Below are positions 46,026 to 57,200 of a stretch of DNA of 64,000 bases, piece after piece. Numbering within the stretch: the first letter of the stretch is position 1; each line of letters opens with the position of its first letter. Under the pieces are notes generated by a model. That model did not search any database. It saw nothing but the letters and a program-made list of their open reading frames with translations, and was not told the origin of the DNA. The stretch is from Phycicoccus sp. Root101. Lineage in GTDB: Bacteria; Actinomycetota; Actinomycetes; Actinomycetales; Dermatophilaceae. A program made the translations under genes and the position numbers. Location: contig NZ_LMCM01000006.1 of assembly GCF_001426245.1 (NCBI RefSeq), forward strand, positions 346,865 through 410,864, in the 5' to 3' direction.

Positions 46026-46541
46026 ATGACGGCCATGAGGGGGCGTCCGGGCGGCAGCACACAGCGGCTCGGGCCGTACTCGCTCCTGTGGCGGCTGGCC
46101 ACGACGGCCGTCGTCGTCACCACCGTCTGCCTCGGCACCTGGGTGGGCGACGACGAGTGGTGGCCGTTCGCGCCGATGTCGCAGTACGCGTTCTCGGTGC
46201 AGAACAACGGCGTCATCAACTCCCTGACGATGGACGCGCTCACGACGGACGGTGAGGTCGTCCGGGTGCCCCTCTCCAAGGAGATGATCGGCATCGAGCG
46301 GGCCGAGATCGAGGGCCAGGCGCCCCGGATCATCCGCACCCCCGAGCTGCTCCAGGACATCGCCGTCCTGCACCACCGTCGCCTGCCGCACGAGACGCCG
46401 TACGCGACCATCTGGCTCCGCAACACCTCGACGAGCATCCCCACCGGCGACGCCACCGTGCACACGCTCGCCACCTGGCAGGTCCGCGACCCCCTCGACC
46501 CGCAGCCGAGCGGGCTCCCCGGCGGGAGGGGGTCCCGGTGA
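46026..46541 (+). CDS. Membrane protein paired with HTTM protein
   Basis: 171 aa from ATG 46026 (ATG 46035 also possible). One membrane segment (about 16-34, WRLATTAVVVTTVCLGTWVG) then an external domain with WWPFAPMSQYAFSVQNNGVI, MDALTTDGEVVRVPL and TIWLRNTSTSIPTGD. I do not recognise a named family. It overlaps the HTTM gene by 4 nt, so they are one unit, and is divergent from the DCC gene. Confidence 0.75.
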   Translation: MTAMRGRPGGSTQRLGPYSLLWRLATTAVVVTTVCLGTWVGDDEWWPFAPMSQYAFSVQNNGVINSLTMDALTTDGEVVRVPLSKEMIGIERAEIEGQAPRIIRTPELLQDIAVLHHRRLPHETPYATIWLRNTSTSIPTGDATVHTLATWQVRDPLDPQPSGLPGGRGSR

Positions 46542-47449
46542 ACCCGGTCGAGCGGTTCCTCGCCCCGGAGCTGCCCCTCGCGCGCGTCGCGTGGCTGCGC
46601 CACGTGATCTACCCGTTCGTCCTGCTCGACGTCCTGTGGATCGTCACCGACCCCATCCCCCACGGCGACGTCCCGCCCTCCCTCTACCGCGGGCTCGTCG
46701 TCCGCGACGTCCTGCACCTGCCCGCGCCCTCGCACGTCTACGTCCGGGTCCTGCTCGGCGTGATCGTCGTCAGCGCCCTCGTCGCGGCCACCGGACGGCT
46801 CCCGCGCCTGGCCGGCTGGGTCTGCGCCGTCGGGATGCTCGACTGGGTGAGCAACGCCTTCGCGTACTCCAAGGTCGACCACGACCACTTCGCCCTCGTC
46901 GTGGCGTTGTTCGTGCTGCCGACCGCGGGGCGGGCGCGGGTCCCGGACGTCGACGTGCGTTCGCAGGCGGCCGGGTGGGCCGTCCGCATGGTGCAGGTCG
47001 GCGCCGTGTCGATCTACTTCCTGTCCGCCAGCGCCAAGATGCGCTTCGGGGGCTGGGACTGGGCCAACGGCGCCACCCTGATCTGGGCGCTCACCCGCCG
47101 ACCCAACGGCATCGGCCCATGGGTCGGCTCGCACCCGGCCCTGACCCATGCCATGCAGTGGATCGTGCTCGTGGCCGAGTTCTGCTCACCCGTCCTGCTC
47201 TGGCTCCGTGGCAGGGCCCTGTATGCCGCGCTGGCGTTCTGGGGCGGGTTCCACCTGAGCACCTACCTCATGCTCAAGATCCACTTCCTGCCGCTGGTGG
47301 TCTGCCTGCTCAGCTTCCTGCCGCTGGAACGCCTCGGTCCGTGGTGGTCGACCCGTCCGAGGCATCGGCTCCCCCACCCGGCCAGGCGGCGACCAGCCGG
47401 GAGCGCACGTCCTCCAGCAGCATCGGAAGAGCTTTCGTCTGCCCGATGA
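46538..47449 (+). CDS. HTTM-domain membrane protein
   Basis: 303 aa with about eight membrane segments. YFLSASAKMRFGGWDWANGA and LTHAMQWIVLVAEFCSPVLLW fit the HTTM family, related to vitamin K-dependent gamma-carboxylase membrane domains. HTTM and DCC proteins are repeatedly found together; a role in thiol redox of secreted proteins is plausible. The C-terminal 45 residues are basic and Pro/Ala-rich and overlap the HIT gene by 140 bp on the other strand, so the true end may be disputed. Confidence 0.82.
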   Translation: MNPVERFLAPELPLARVAWLRHVIYPFVLLDVLWIVTDPIPHGDVPPSLYRGLVVRDVLHLPAPSHVYVRVLLGVIVVSALVAATGRLPRLAGWVCAVGMLDWVSNAFAYSKVDHDHFALVVALFVLPTAGRARVPDVDVRSQAAGWAVRMVQVGAVSIYFLSASAKMRFGGWDWANGATLIWALTRRPNGIGPWVGSHPALTHAMQWIVLVAEFCSPVLLWLRGRALYAALAFWGGFHLSTYLMLKIHFLPLVVCLLSFLPLERLGPWWSTRPRHRLPHPARRRPAGSARPPAASEELSSAR

Positions 47450-47915
47450 TGGGCAGGAAGTTCATGTCGCCACCCCAGCGGGGGACGACGTGCTGGTGCA
47501 GGTGTGCCTGGACCCCGGCTCCCGCGACGGCCCCCTGGTTCATCCCGATGTTGTAGCCCATCGGCTGCGACGTCGTGTCGAGGGCGGCGATGGCCTCCTT
47601 GGTGAGCCGGCCGAACTCGGTCGTCTCCTCCTCGGTGAGGTCGACGTAGAGGGACACGTGCCGGTACGGGCAGACGAGGACGTGGCCGGGGTTGTACGGG
47701 AAGAGGTTCATGACGACGTAGCAGTGCTCGCCCCGGTGGACGACCAGCCCCTCGGCGTCGCCACGACCCGGCGCCGCGCAGAACGGACAGCCGTCCCCTG
47801 CCGCCTCGCTCGGGCGGTCGCCGGTGATGTAGGCCATCCGGTGCGGGGTCCACAACCGCTCGAACCCGTCCTGGACGCTCGCGAAGTCGGTGTCCGGCTC
47901 GGGTGCGTCGCTCAT
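47310..47915 (-). CDS. HIT family hydrolase (Ap4A phosphorylase-like)
   Basis: 201 aa. The HIT motif is AHLHQHVVPRWGGDMNF, with a CxxC in GCPFCAAPG and LFPYNPGHVLVCPYRHV, as in the actinobacterial AP4A phosphorylase Rv2613c, whose gene is next to pgsA1. ATG at 47915 has TAGGAT 6 nt upstream. The C-terminal 25 residues are low complexity and antisense to the HTTM gene. Confidence 0.9.
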   Translation of the reverse strand: MSDAPEPDTDFASVQDGFERLWTPHRMAYITGDRPSEAAGDGCPFCAAPGRGDAEGLVVHRGEHCYVVMNLFPYNPGHVLVCPYRHVSLYVDLTEEETTEFGRLTKEAIAALDTTSQPMGYNIGMNQGAVAGAGVQAHLHQHVVPRWGGDMNFLPIIGQTKALPMLLEDVRSRLVAAWPGGGADASDGSTTTDRGVPAAGS

Positions 47916-47953
47916 GCCCCGATCCTATGCAGCCGGCCACGGACGGAGTCGGC

Positions 47954-48466
47954 ATGATGTTCGCCGTGCCCGAACCGCATACCCAGGCCACCCCGGCGAC
48001 CGACGGCATCCCGTCGGTGGCCATCCGTCCCGCGACGCCGGACGACGCACCCGCCGTCGCAGAGCTGTTCTGGCAGGTGCGCACCGAGTCGGCGCCCCGG
48101 ATCCCCATGATCGTCCACCCGCGCGAGAGCGTGCTGGCGTTCGTCGAGCACGTCCTCATCGCCGACGGCGAGGTCTGGGTCGCGGATGACGACGGGCGGG
48201 TCGTCGGGTTCCTCGCGCTGGCCGAGCCCGACGAGCTGGGTCACCTCTACATCGCGTCCGACCACACCGGCCGGGGACTCGGCGCCCGGTTCGTCGAGCT
48301 GGCCCGCGAGCGGTTCCCCGACGGGGTGCAGCTCTGGGCGTTCCAGAGCAACACCGGCGCCCTGCGCTTCTACGAGCGGCACGGGTTCGTCCCGGTCGAG
48401 TGGACCGAGGGTGACAACGAGGAGGGCGCCCCCGACGTCCGGCTGGTCTGGCGACCGCGCGGGTGA
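47954..48466 (+). CDS. GNAT family N-acetyltransferase
   Basis: 170 aa from ATG 47954, which has GGACGGAG 5 nt upstream; ATG 47957 and starts at 47903 or 47927 are alternatives, the first of which overlaps HIT. VAIRPATPDDAPAVAELFW, LYIASDHTGRGLGARFVELA (acetyl-CoA loop) and SNTGALRFYERHGFVPVEW are typical. Substrate unknown. Ends near a hairpin shared with thrS. Confidence 0.88.
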   Translation: MMFAVPEPHTQATPATDGIPSVAIRPATPDDAPAVAELFWQVRTESAPRIPMIVHPRESVLAFVEHVLIADGEVWVADDDGRVVGFLALAEPDELGHLYIASDHTGRGLGARFVELARERFPDGVQLWAFQSNTGALRFYERHGFVPVEWTEGDNEEGAPDVRLVWRPRG

Positions 48467-48507
48467 GCGGGCGCCATACCCGCTGATCTCACGAAGGTGA
48501 GAACTGA

Positions 48508-48558
48508 GTGAGCGCGAGGTGTCGGAATCGCACAGGGATTCCGACACCTCGCGCTCAC
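48508..48558. terminator. Perfect 22-bp hairpin between GNAT gene and thrS
   Basis: GTGAGCGCGAGGTGTCGGAA plus two bases pairs perfectly with its reverse complement ending at 48558, with a 7-nt loop. It sits between two convergent genes and can terminate both. A smaller TCTCAC/GTGAGA hairpin is just upstream at 48487-48502. No T-tract follows on the plus strand. Confidence 0.8.
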
Positions 48559-48577
48559 CGAACGCAGGCGTGACCGG

Positions 48578-50563
48578 TCAGACCTGGACGCGGGCCTGGA
48601 CGGCCGCGACGACCTCGGCGATGGCGTCTTCGATCGGGACGCCGTTCTTCTGCTCACCGTTGCGGTAGCGGAACGACACGGCACCGGCCGATCGGTCCTC
48701 CTCGCCGGCGATGAGGGTGAACGGCACCCGCGACTTGCTCGCGTTGCGGATCTTCTTGGGGAACCGGTCGTCACTGTCGTCGATCTCGACGCGGATCCCC
48801 TTGCGCCGCAGCTGGTCCGCGACGTCGTGGAGGTACTCGGAGTACTCCTCCGCGACGGGCACGGCCAGGACCTGCACCGGCGAGAGCCAGGGCGGGAAGG
48901 CCCCGGCGTAGTGCTCGACGAGCACGCCCAGGAACCGCTCGATCGACCCGAACTTGGCCGAGTGGATCATCACCGGCTGCTGGCGCGAACCGTCCGCCGC
49001 CTGGTACTCGAGCCCGAACCGCTCGGGCTGGTTGAAGTCGTACTGGATGGTCGACATCTGCCAGGTGCGGCCGATCGCGTCGCGGGCCTGGACGGAGATC
49101 TTCGGGCCGTAGTAGGCCGCGCCACCGGGGTCCATGACCAGCTCGAGACCCGACTCGGTGGCGACGTCGCGCAGCACCTCGGTCGCGAGCTCCCACTGGT
49201 CGTCGGACCCGATGAACTTGTCCTTCTTGTCGCCCTCGGTCTCGCGGGTCGACAGCTCGAGGTAGTAGTCGTCCATCCCGAAGTCGCGCAGCAGGGACAG
49301 CACGAAGTCCAGCAGGTGCTTGATCTCGCCGGGAGCCTGCTCGGCGGTGACGTACGAGTGCGAGTCGTCCTGGGCGAACCCACGCACGCGGGTCAGGCCG
49401 TGGACCACTCCGGACTTCTCGTTGCGGTAGACGTGCCCGAACTCGAACAGCCGCAACGGGAGCTCGCGGTAGGAGCGGCCTCGGGAGCGGTAGATGAGGT
49501 TGTGCATCGGGCAGTTCATCGCCTTGAGGCGGTAGTCGGTGCCGTCCACGTCGAACGGCGCGAACATGCCCTCGGCGTAGTAGGGCAGGTGACCCGAGGT
49601 GTGGAACAGCTGCTCCTTCGAGATGTGCGGGGTCCCGACATACTCGAAACCCTCCTCGATGTGGCGCAGCCGGACGTAGTCCTCCATCTCGCGCTTGATC
49701 ACCCCACCCTTGGGGTGGAACACGGGCAGGCCGGAGCCCAGCTCGTCGGGGAAGCTGAACAGGTCCTGCTCGGCGCCGATCTTGCGGTGGTCGCGCTTCT
49801 CCGCCTCGGCGAGGCGGTCGAGGTAGGCCTTGAGCTCGTCCTTGGTCGCCCACGCGGTGCCGTAGACGCGCTGCAGCTGCGGGTTCTTCTCGCTGCCGCG
49901 CCAGTAGGCGCCACCGCTGCGCATGAGCTTGAAGGCGTTGCCGAGCACCTTGGTGGTGGGCACGTGCGGTCCGCGGCACAGGTCGCCCCAGGCCCGGGTG
50001 CCGTCGCGCTTGATGTTGTCGTAGATGGTCAGCTGCGCGCCGCCCACCTCCACGTCGGCACCCTCGGCGGCGTCACCGGCGGCTCCGCCCTTGAGGCCGA
50101 TGAGCTCGATCTTGTACGGCTCGTCCGCCAGCTCGACGGCCGCGGCCTCGTCGCTGACCTCCCGGCGCACGAAGGTCTGGCCCTCGTTCACGATGCGCTG
50201 CATGACCTTCTCGAGGGCCTTGAGGTCCTCGGGGGTGAACGCGTCGTCGACGTCGAAGTCGTAGTAGAAGCCGTCACGGACCGGCGGCCCGATGCCGAGC
50301 CTCGCCTTCGGGTTGACCTCCTGGACCGCCTGGGCCAGCACGTGGGCCGCACTGTGCCGCAGCACGTCGAGGCCGTCCTGCTCCTGGGCGGTCACGGGCT
50401 CGACGACGTCGCCGTCGGCCACGACGTGGGCCAGGTCGCGCAGCTCGCCGTTGACGCGCGCGACGAGGACGGCGCGGTCACCCTCGAACAGGTCGGCGGC
50501 AGTCGTCTGCTCCGGCACCTGTCGCTCGCTCCCGGCGATGGTGACGGTGATCTGGGCAGACAC
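48578..50563 (-). CDS. thrS: Threonine-tRNA ligase
   Basis: 661 aa class II synthetase. TGS domain first, then the editing domain with [14 protein letters not shown], the catalytic core with [20 protein letters not shown] and [14 protein letters not shown], and ending with the anticodon-binding domain ([20 protein letters not shown]). GTG start at 50563 has AAGGAGA 6 nt upstream. In mycobacteria thrS is next to the HIT gene; here a GNAT gene lies between. Confidence 0.96.
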   Translation of the reverse strand: MSAQITVTIAGSERQVPEQTTAADLFEGDRAVLVARVNGELRDLAHVVADGDVVEPVTAQEQDGLDVLRHSAAHVLAQAVQEVNPKARLGIGPPVRDGFYYDFDVDDAFTPEDLKALEKVMQRIVNEGQTFVRREVSDEAAAVELADEPYKIELIGLKGGAAGDAAEGADVEVGGAQLTIYDNIKRDGTRAWGDLCRGPHVPTTKVLGNAFKLMRSGGAYWRGSEKNPQLQRVYGTAWATKDELKAYLDRLAEAEKRDHRKIGAEQDLFSFPDELGSGLPVFHPKGGVIKREMEDYVRLRHIEEGFEYVGTPHISKEQLFHTSGHLPYYAEGMFAPFDVDGTDYRLKAMNCPMHNLIYRSRGRSYRELPLRLFEFGHVYRNEKSGVVHGLTRVRGFAQDDSHSYVTAEQAPGEIKHLLDFVLSLLRDFGMDDYYLELSTRETEGDKKDKFIGSDDQWELATEVLRDVATESGLELVMDPGGAAYYGPKISVQARDAIGRTWQMSTIQYDFNQPERFGLEYQAADGSRQQPVMIHSAKFGSIERFLGVLVEHYAGAFPPWLSPVQVLAVPVAEEYSEYLHDVADQLRRKGIRVEIDDSDDRFPKKIRNASKSRVPFTLIAGEEDRSAGAVSFRYRNGEQKNGVPIEDAIAEVVAAVQARVQV

Positions 50564-50730
50564 GGTGCGCTCTCCTTGGTTCGGGTGTGGGACCGGTGCT
50601 GGCCCCTCGGGTATGCCGCCCGCGGACCTCCGCGCGCAGCCCTCCGATGCTATCGGCCGGGGTCGCGTCGTCGCGCGCGAGATACCGGCACCGCAGGTTC
50701 ACCCACCCGTCATCTCACGGCACCGTGTCG

Positions 50731-50763
50731 AATCTTGACTCGTTCCAGATACGGGGCCAGAGT
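50731..50763 (+). promoter_or_regulatory. furA-katG promoter with probable FurA operator
   Basis: TTGACT (50735-50740) and CAGAGT (50758-50763) are 17 bp apart, with the furA ATG 7 nt after the -10, so the mRNA should be leaderless. The stretch AATCTTGACTCGTTCCAGAT closely resembles the FurA box known from mycobacteria and Streptomyces, overlapping the -35. Confidence 0.75.
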
Positions 50764-50770
50764 GTGCGGC

Positions 50771-51217
50771 ATGACCACGACGTCAGCGGGACACCCCGAG
50801 GGCCTCCCGCAGCTCCTGCGCGAGGCAGGGCTCCGGGTGACCCAGCCCAGGGTCGCGGTCCTCGGTGCGGTCCGTGCGCACCCCCACGCCGACACCGACT
50901 CGCTCATCGCGGCCGCCCGCCGCGACGTGCCCGAGGTGTCGCACCAGGCCGTCTACGACGTCCTCGGCGCTCTGACCCGCTCGGGTCTCGTGCGCCGCAT
51001 CCAGCCGCCCGGCTCGGTGGCCCGCTACGAGGCACGCGTCGGCGACAACCACCACCACGTCGTGTGCCGGTCCTGCGGCACCATCGCCGACGTCGACTGC
51101 GCCGTGGGCCACGCCCCCTGCCTGACGGCGTCGGACGACCACGGCTTCACCATCGACGAGGCCGAGGTCGTCTACCGCGGCCTGTGCCCGACCTGCGCCG
51201 CTGCAGCCACGGCCTGA
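50771..51217 (+). CDS. furA: Fur-family redox regulator FurA
   Basis: 148 aa. Winged helix with LREAGLRVTQPRVAVLGAV and VSHQAVYDVLGALTRSGLVR, metal/redox site DNHHHVVCRSCGTIADVDC, and a C-terminal CPTC pair. In mycobacteria and Streptomyces FurA represses itself and katG until oxidative stress. Start at 50771 is fixed by the leaderless promoter. katG begins 57 bp after the stop. Confidence 0.93.
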   Translation: MTTTSAGHPEGLPQLLREAGLRVTQPRVAVLGAVRAHPHADTDSLIAAARRDVPEVSHQAVYDVLGALTRSGLVRRIQPPGSVARYEARVGDNHHHVVCRSCGTIADVDCAVGHAPCLTASDDHGFTIDEAEVVYRGLCPTCAAAATA

Positions 51218-53527
<2,310 letters not shown>

Positions 53528-53548
53528 GGCTCGTCGCTGCACCACGCG

Positions 53549-53579
53549 CCCTCCGTATGGCGCCGCGCCATACGGAGGG
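53549..53579. terminator. katG terminator made of two inverted octamers
   Basis: CCCTCCGTATGGC and GCCATACGGAGGG form a perfect 13-bp stem with a 5-nt loop, 22 bp after the katG stop. The stem contains GTATGGCG at 53555 and CGCCATAC at 53566, the octamer family described in the findings. Confidence 0.85.
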
Positions 53580-53633
53580 TGCGTCGTCCGCCCCGGGCGC
53601 GCGGCCCGGCGGCCGAGGTTGTAGACAGGACGC

Positions 53634-54299
53634 ATGATCGTCGCCATCGCCGGAGGACACGGACAGATCGCCCTGCTGCTCGAGAAGGAGCTGACAGCGC
53701 GTGGGCACGAGGCCATCGCCCTCGTGCGCAACCCCGACCACGTCCCTGACGTGGAGAAGCACGGGGCCAGGGCCGAGGTGGTCGACCTCGAGCACACGAC
53801 CGTCGAGGCCCTGTCTGCTGCCATCGCCGGTGCCGACGCCGTGGTCTTCGCAGCCGGCGCGGGGCCGGACAGCGGGGCGACTCGCAAGGAGAGCGTCGAC
53901 CGTGGCGCCGCCGTGCTGCTCGCCGACGCCGCCGTCGCGGCGGAGGTCGGGCGCTACGTCATGGTGTCCTCGATGGGCGCCGACTCCGGGGACCCCGACT
54001 CCGACGACGTCTTCCAGGTCTACCTGCGGGCCAAGGGGGCGGCCGATGCCGACCTCCGTGCGCGCACCGAGCTCGACTGGACGATCCTGCGTCCGGGGCG
54101 GCTCACCGACGACGAGGCGACCGACCGGGTCGCGCTGGCACCCACGGTCGAGAGGGGCGCCGTCCCCCGGGCCGACGTCGCCAGCGTCCTGGCCGAGCTG
54201 CTCGCGACCGGTGCCGGATCGGGCCTGGTCCTGGAGCTCGTCTCCGGCCACGTCCCCATCGCCGAAGCCGTGGCTGCCCTTCCCACGGACCCTGCCTGA
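53634..54299 (+). CDS. NAD(P)H-binding protein (atypical SDR)
   Basis: 221 aa. The dinucleotide-binding start MIVAIAGGHGQIALLLEKEL, ADAVVFAAGAGPDSGA and YVMVSSMGADSGDPDS with TILRPGRLTDD fit the NAD(P)-binding SDR_a5-like group (YwnB/NmrA relatives). The catalytic Tyr-Lys is not evident (QVYLRAKGAADADLR may serve). Reaction unknown. The following GNAT gene begins 2 bp after the stop. Confidence 0.85.
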   Translation: MIVAIAGGHGQIALLLEKELTARGHEAIALVRNPDHVPDVEKHGARAEVVDLEHTTVEALSAAIAGADAVVFAAGAGPDSGATRKESVDRGAAVLLADAAVAAEVGRYVMVSSMGADSGDPDSDDVFQVYLRAKGAADADLRARTELDWTILRPGRLTDDEATDRVALAPTVERGAVPRADVASVLAELLATGAGSGLVLELVSGHVPIAEAVAALPTDPA

Positions 54300-54301
54300 G
54301 C

Positions 54302-54826
54302 GTGACGGATCGCCCTGTGCCCCACAACGATCGGGGTGTGCAGCTGCGCAGCGTCCCGTTCGAGGACGACGACGTCCAGCACCTCGTCGCGGAGGTGCAG
54401 GCCTACTACGTGTCCATCTACGGCGGGCCTGACGAATCCCCCATCGTCGACGGCGAGTTCGCGGCACCCCGTGGTGCCTTCGTGCTGGCCACCGACGACA
54501 CCGGGCCGGTGGCCATGGGTGGATGGCGACGCAGGGACGACCTCGTGCGCCTGTTCGGCGCACCTGTTGCCGAGGTCAAACGGATGTACGTCAGCCCGCG
54601 GGCCCGGCGCCGTGGTGTCTCCAGGCTCGTGCTCGCCGACCTCGAACGCACCGCTCGACTCGCCGGGGTCGCAGTGATGGTCCTCGAGACGGGAATCATC
54701 CAGGGGGACGCCATCGCGTTGTACGAGTCGTGCGGCTACTCCCGGACCATCGACTTCGGCCACTACGCCGACTCCGACCTCTCCCGCTGCTACGCCAAGA
54801 GCCTCGTGCACGCAGGAGCGACCTAG
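54302..54826 (+). CDS. GNAT family N-acetyltransferase
   Basis: 174 aa, GTG start 2 bp after the previous stop. VKRMYVSPRARRRGVSRLVL gives the acetyl-CoA loop, and ALYESCGYSRTIDFGHYAD the C-terminal strand. Relatives include MarR-less stand-alone acetyltransferases with unknown substrates. Probably cotranscribed with the SDR gene. Confidence 0.87.
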   Translation: MTDRPVPHNDRGVQLRSVPFEDDDVQHLVAEVQAYYVSIYGGPDESPIVDGEFAAPRGAFVLATDDTGPVAMGGWRRRDDLVRLFGAPVAEVKRMYVSPRARRRGVSRLVLADLERTARLAGVAVMVLETGIIQGDAIALYESCGYSRTIDFGHYADSDLSRCYAKSLVHAGAT

Positions 54827-54899
54827 GCTCGGCTGGCTCCCGGGCGCGACGTGCCGCTCGTAGGAAAAGGAACACTCTTCGCCGTTTCACTCCACTACC

Positions 54900-55637
54900 G
54901 TGCCCAGCGTGTCGGACCACAGGCTCATCGACTGGGAACGACGTACGAGCGGGCCCCTGCTCGTCGCCGCACTTGCTTTCCTCGGCGCCTACGCCTGGCC
55001 CATCCTCCAGCCACAACTGTCGCGAGCGGCTCAGACCACCTGCTCGATCGTTTCCTGGACGGTGTGGCTTCTCTTCGCTGCCGACCTGTTCGTCCGCCTG
55101 GCCATGTCCGAGGACCGGTGGCGGTACCTGCGCCGCAACTGGCTCGACGTCATCACGTTGGCCGTCCCCATGCTCCGCCCCCTCAGGGCCCTGCGTGCTG
55201 TCGTGGCACTCAACATCATCGGTCGTCGAGGTCAGTCCTTCGTGCGAGGCAGGGTGGTCGCGTACGTCGCGGCGGCGGTCGTTGTGGTGGGGCTCGTCGC
55301 GGCACTGGCCGTGCTGGACGCAGAACGCGGCCATCAGGGCGCCAACATCACGACGTTCGGGGACGCATTGTGGTGGGCAGCGACGACCGTGACCACCGTG
55401 GGGTACGGCGACCAGTTCCCCACGACGCCAGAGGGCCGGTTCGTCGGTGCTGGGTTGATGCTGACCGGTATCGCCCTGCTCGGCGTCATCACTGCCTCTT
55501 TGGCCTCTTGGTTCGTCGAGCGGGTGGCCGAGGTACAGGCGGCAGAGGAACGGACCGGCGAAGGGGTCAGCGATCTCGCTGCAGAGCTGCGGGCGCTGCG
55601 CGCAGAGCTCACTGCGCTGCGACAGGAACAGTCCTAG
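54900..55637 (+). CDS. Voltage-gated-like potassium channel
   Basis: 245 aa. Four S1-S4-like segments (VAALAFLGAYAWPIL; WTVWLLFAADLFVRLA; VITLAVPMLRPLRALRAVV with spaced arginines), S5, then the pore helix and filter TTVTTVGYGDQFP, S6, and a C-terminal coiled coil (ELRALRAELTALRQ). It conducts potassium across the membrane. GTG at 54900; an upstream frame is open but poor. Confidence 0.9.
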   Translation: MPSVSDHRLIDWERRTSGPLLVAALAFLGAYAWPILQPQLSRAAQTTCSIVSWTVWLLFAADLFVRLAMSEDRWRYLRRNWLDVITLAVPMLRPLRALRAVVALNIIGRRGQSFVRGRVVAYVAAAVVVVGLVAALAVLDAERGHQGANITTFGDALWWAATTVTTVGYGDQFPTTPEGRFVGAGLMLTGIALLGVITASLASWFVERVAEVQAAEERTGEGVSDLAAELRALRAELTALRQEQS

Positions 55638-55646
55638 CAAGCGTGG

Positions 55647-55685
55647 GCTGACACCCGGGGCGTCGCCCCTCCGCTGGCTGTCAGC
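55647..55685. terminator. Nested hairpin between channel and HNH gene
   Basis: GCTGACA/TGTCAGC (7 bp) flanks an inner GGGGC/GCCCC stem. It lies between converging coding ends (channel stop 55637, HNH stop 55728) and can stop both transcripts. Confidence 0.6.
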
Positions 55686-55727
55686 GGGTCGCGAGCGTGA
55701 CCCAGACCCCGCTCAGGTCGTGGCGGG

Positions 55728-57110
55728 TCAGGGGCCAGGCCGAGTTCGGGCTCGTTGTCGCCATTCGTCGAGGGTGGTGTCGTAGGAGCCGACCGTCAGG
55801 TCCCACTCGACCTGCGGGCTGCCGTGCTGGCGACGGAGCCGGCCGCCGTAGCGGTTCGTGTGCACCACCGTGTGATGGGCCCGGCACAACAGGGCAGCGT
55901 TGTCGATGTCCGTCGGGCCACCATCAGCCCAGTGCACCAGGTGGTGCGCATCCGACCACGCCGCCGGTTTCGAACAGCCCGGGAACGTGCAGTGCCGGTC
56001 CCGCAGCCACAGGTGCCGTATCTGGGCTCGGTCGAACAACCGCCGACCCATCCCCTGGTCCAGGACCTCCCCACGGCTGCCGAGCACGACTGGGATCACC
56101 TGGGCGTCGCACGCCAACCGCCGCACCGCCCCCACCGTCAGGGACTCGTCGCCGGCCGTGAGCGCGGCGCCACGGCACCGCCCCTGCAGGGCGTCCAGCC
56201 CGACCGTCACCACCAGCGACGTCTTCGCCTGACGAGGCAGGCCTTCCGGCGCGGACACCGCTCGGGTCACCAGGTCCAGCAGGGCGTCCGCGCGCCGCGC
56301 GGCGGGGGTACGCAGATCCAGCTCGCCCGTGTCCTCGTCGCGCACCGGCCTCGCCAACGCGTCCACGGCGGCATCGACGACTGCGGCGCCTTCCTCGTCC
56401 AGCAGCAGCGTGTACCGCCACATCCCGACCGGGCCGGGACCCTTGGTCAGCGACCGGTGGTCCCGGCGGACCTGAGCGTCGCGCTCGACCGAACCGTCAG
56501 GGCGTGCCACCTCACCGGCGTGGCGCAAGGCGACCGCAAGCCTGGCCTCCGACAACCCACCAGCACCACGGGCGCCGAACACCAGCTGCGACGTCGCTCC
56601 GGCCAGACCGGCCGGCTCCGCCATACCCCGCACCGCACGGTGGAACCGGCAGATCTGTGCCGCCTTGCCGATCGCCAACGCATCCGCCCGCAGCTCCGGG
56701 TCCGACGAGCACGCCCCGGCCACGGCATCGACCAGCTCGTCCAACCGGTGGTCCACCGAACCGACCGCCGCAGACTCGGCCACCACCGATGCCACGACCT
56801 CGGCGTCCAGCAGGTCCCTGGTCGGCAGCAACGGGGCCACCGACCGCACCCAGTCCGCCGCCCCCAGTCCCCGCTCGACCCCCAGACCGCGTCCCTTGGC
56901 CTCGGCAAGGACCAGGACCAGCTGCGCCCTTGCCGCCGCCACGACCTCGCTCAACACCCCCACCGCGGCTCCGACCTCACCGTCCCCCAGCGCCCACAAC
57001 CGGTCGCACTCTCCGCGGGACAGCACGTCCAACGCCACCCCAGCCGCGTCCACCACCGGGCGCCGCTCACCACCAAAGGTGGGAGGAGCAACGTTCGCGC
57101 AGATCGCCAT
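55728..57110 (-). CDS. DUF222/HNH endonuclease family protein (13E12 type)
   Basis: 460 aa from ATG 57110, supported by TAGTGT 7 nt upstream; ATG 57140 is an alternative. The N-terminal DUF222 domain (about 20-250) is helical, and the C-terminal HNH nuclease motif is CTFPGCSKPAAWSDAHHLVH with NAALLCRAHHTVVH. These are common, multi-copy in actinobacteria, linked to 13E12 REP sequences, function unclear. No repeat pair was found around it, so mobility is not shown. Confidence 0.88.
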   Translation of the reverse strand: MAICANVAPPTFGGERRPVVDAAGVALDVLSRGECDRLWALGDGEVGAAVGVLSEVVAAARAQLVLVLAEAKGRGLGVERGLGAADWVRSVAPLLPTRDLLDAEVVASVVAESAAVGSVDHRLDELVDAVAGACSSDPELRADALAIGKAAQICRFHRAVRGMAEPAGLAGATSQLVFGARGAGGLSEARLAVALRHAGEVARPDGSVERDAQVRRDHRSLTKGPGPVGMWRYTLLLDEEGAAVVDAAVDALARPVRDEDTGELDLRTPAARRADALLDLVTRAVSAPEGLPRQAKTSLVVTVGLDALQGRCRGAALTAGDESLTVGAVRRLACDAQVIPVVLGSRGEVLDQGMGRRLFDRAQIRHLWLRDRHCTFPGCSKPAAWSDAHHLVHWADGGPTDIDNAALLCRAHHTVVHTNRYGGRLRRQHGSPQVEWDLTVGSYDTTLDEWRQRARTRPGP

Positions 57111-57138
57111 ACCAAGGACACTACCGGCGACCACTGAC

Positions 57139-57151
57139 AACGGTCACCGTT
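57139..57151. promoter_or_regulatory. Palindrome upstream of HNH gene
   Basis: AACGGTCACCGTT is a perfect 6+1+6 inverted repeat about 28 bp upstream of the HNH start, in the 90-bp gap before the FUSC gene end. It could be an operator for a regulator elsewhere; only symmetry and position support this. Confidence 0.35.
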
Positions 57152-57200
57152 CATCCACAGGGGCAAACTCCTTGCACAGCAACGCGATTCGCCTTGAGGA

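Noticed and set aside
55728-57110. HNH/13E12 gene as a mobile element
   Set aside because: No terminal repeats, target duplications or second copy are visible in the window.
57150-57160. DnaA-box-like TCATCCACA near 57152
   Set aside because: One isolated degenerate match without a cluster or dnaA/dnaN genes, so not an origin.
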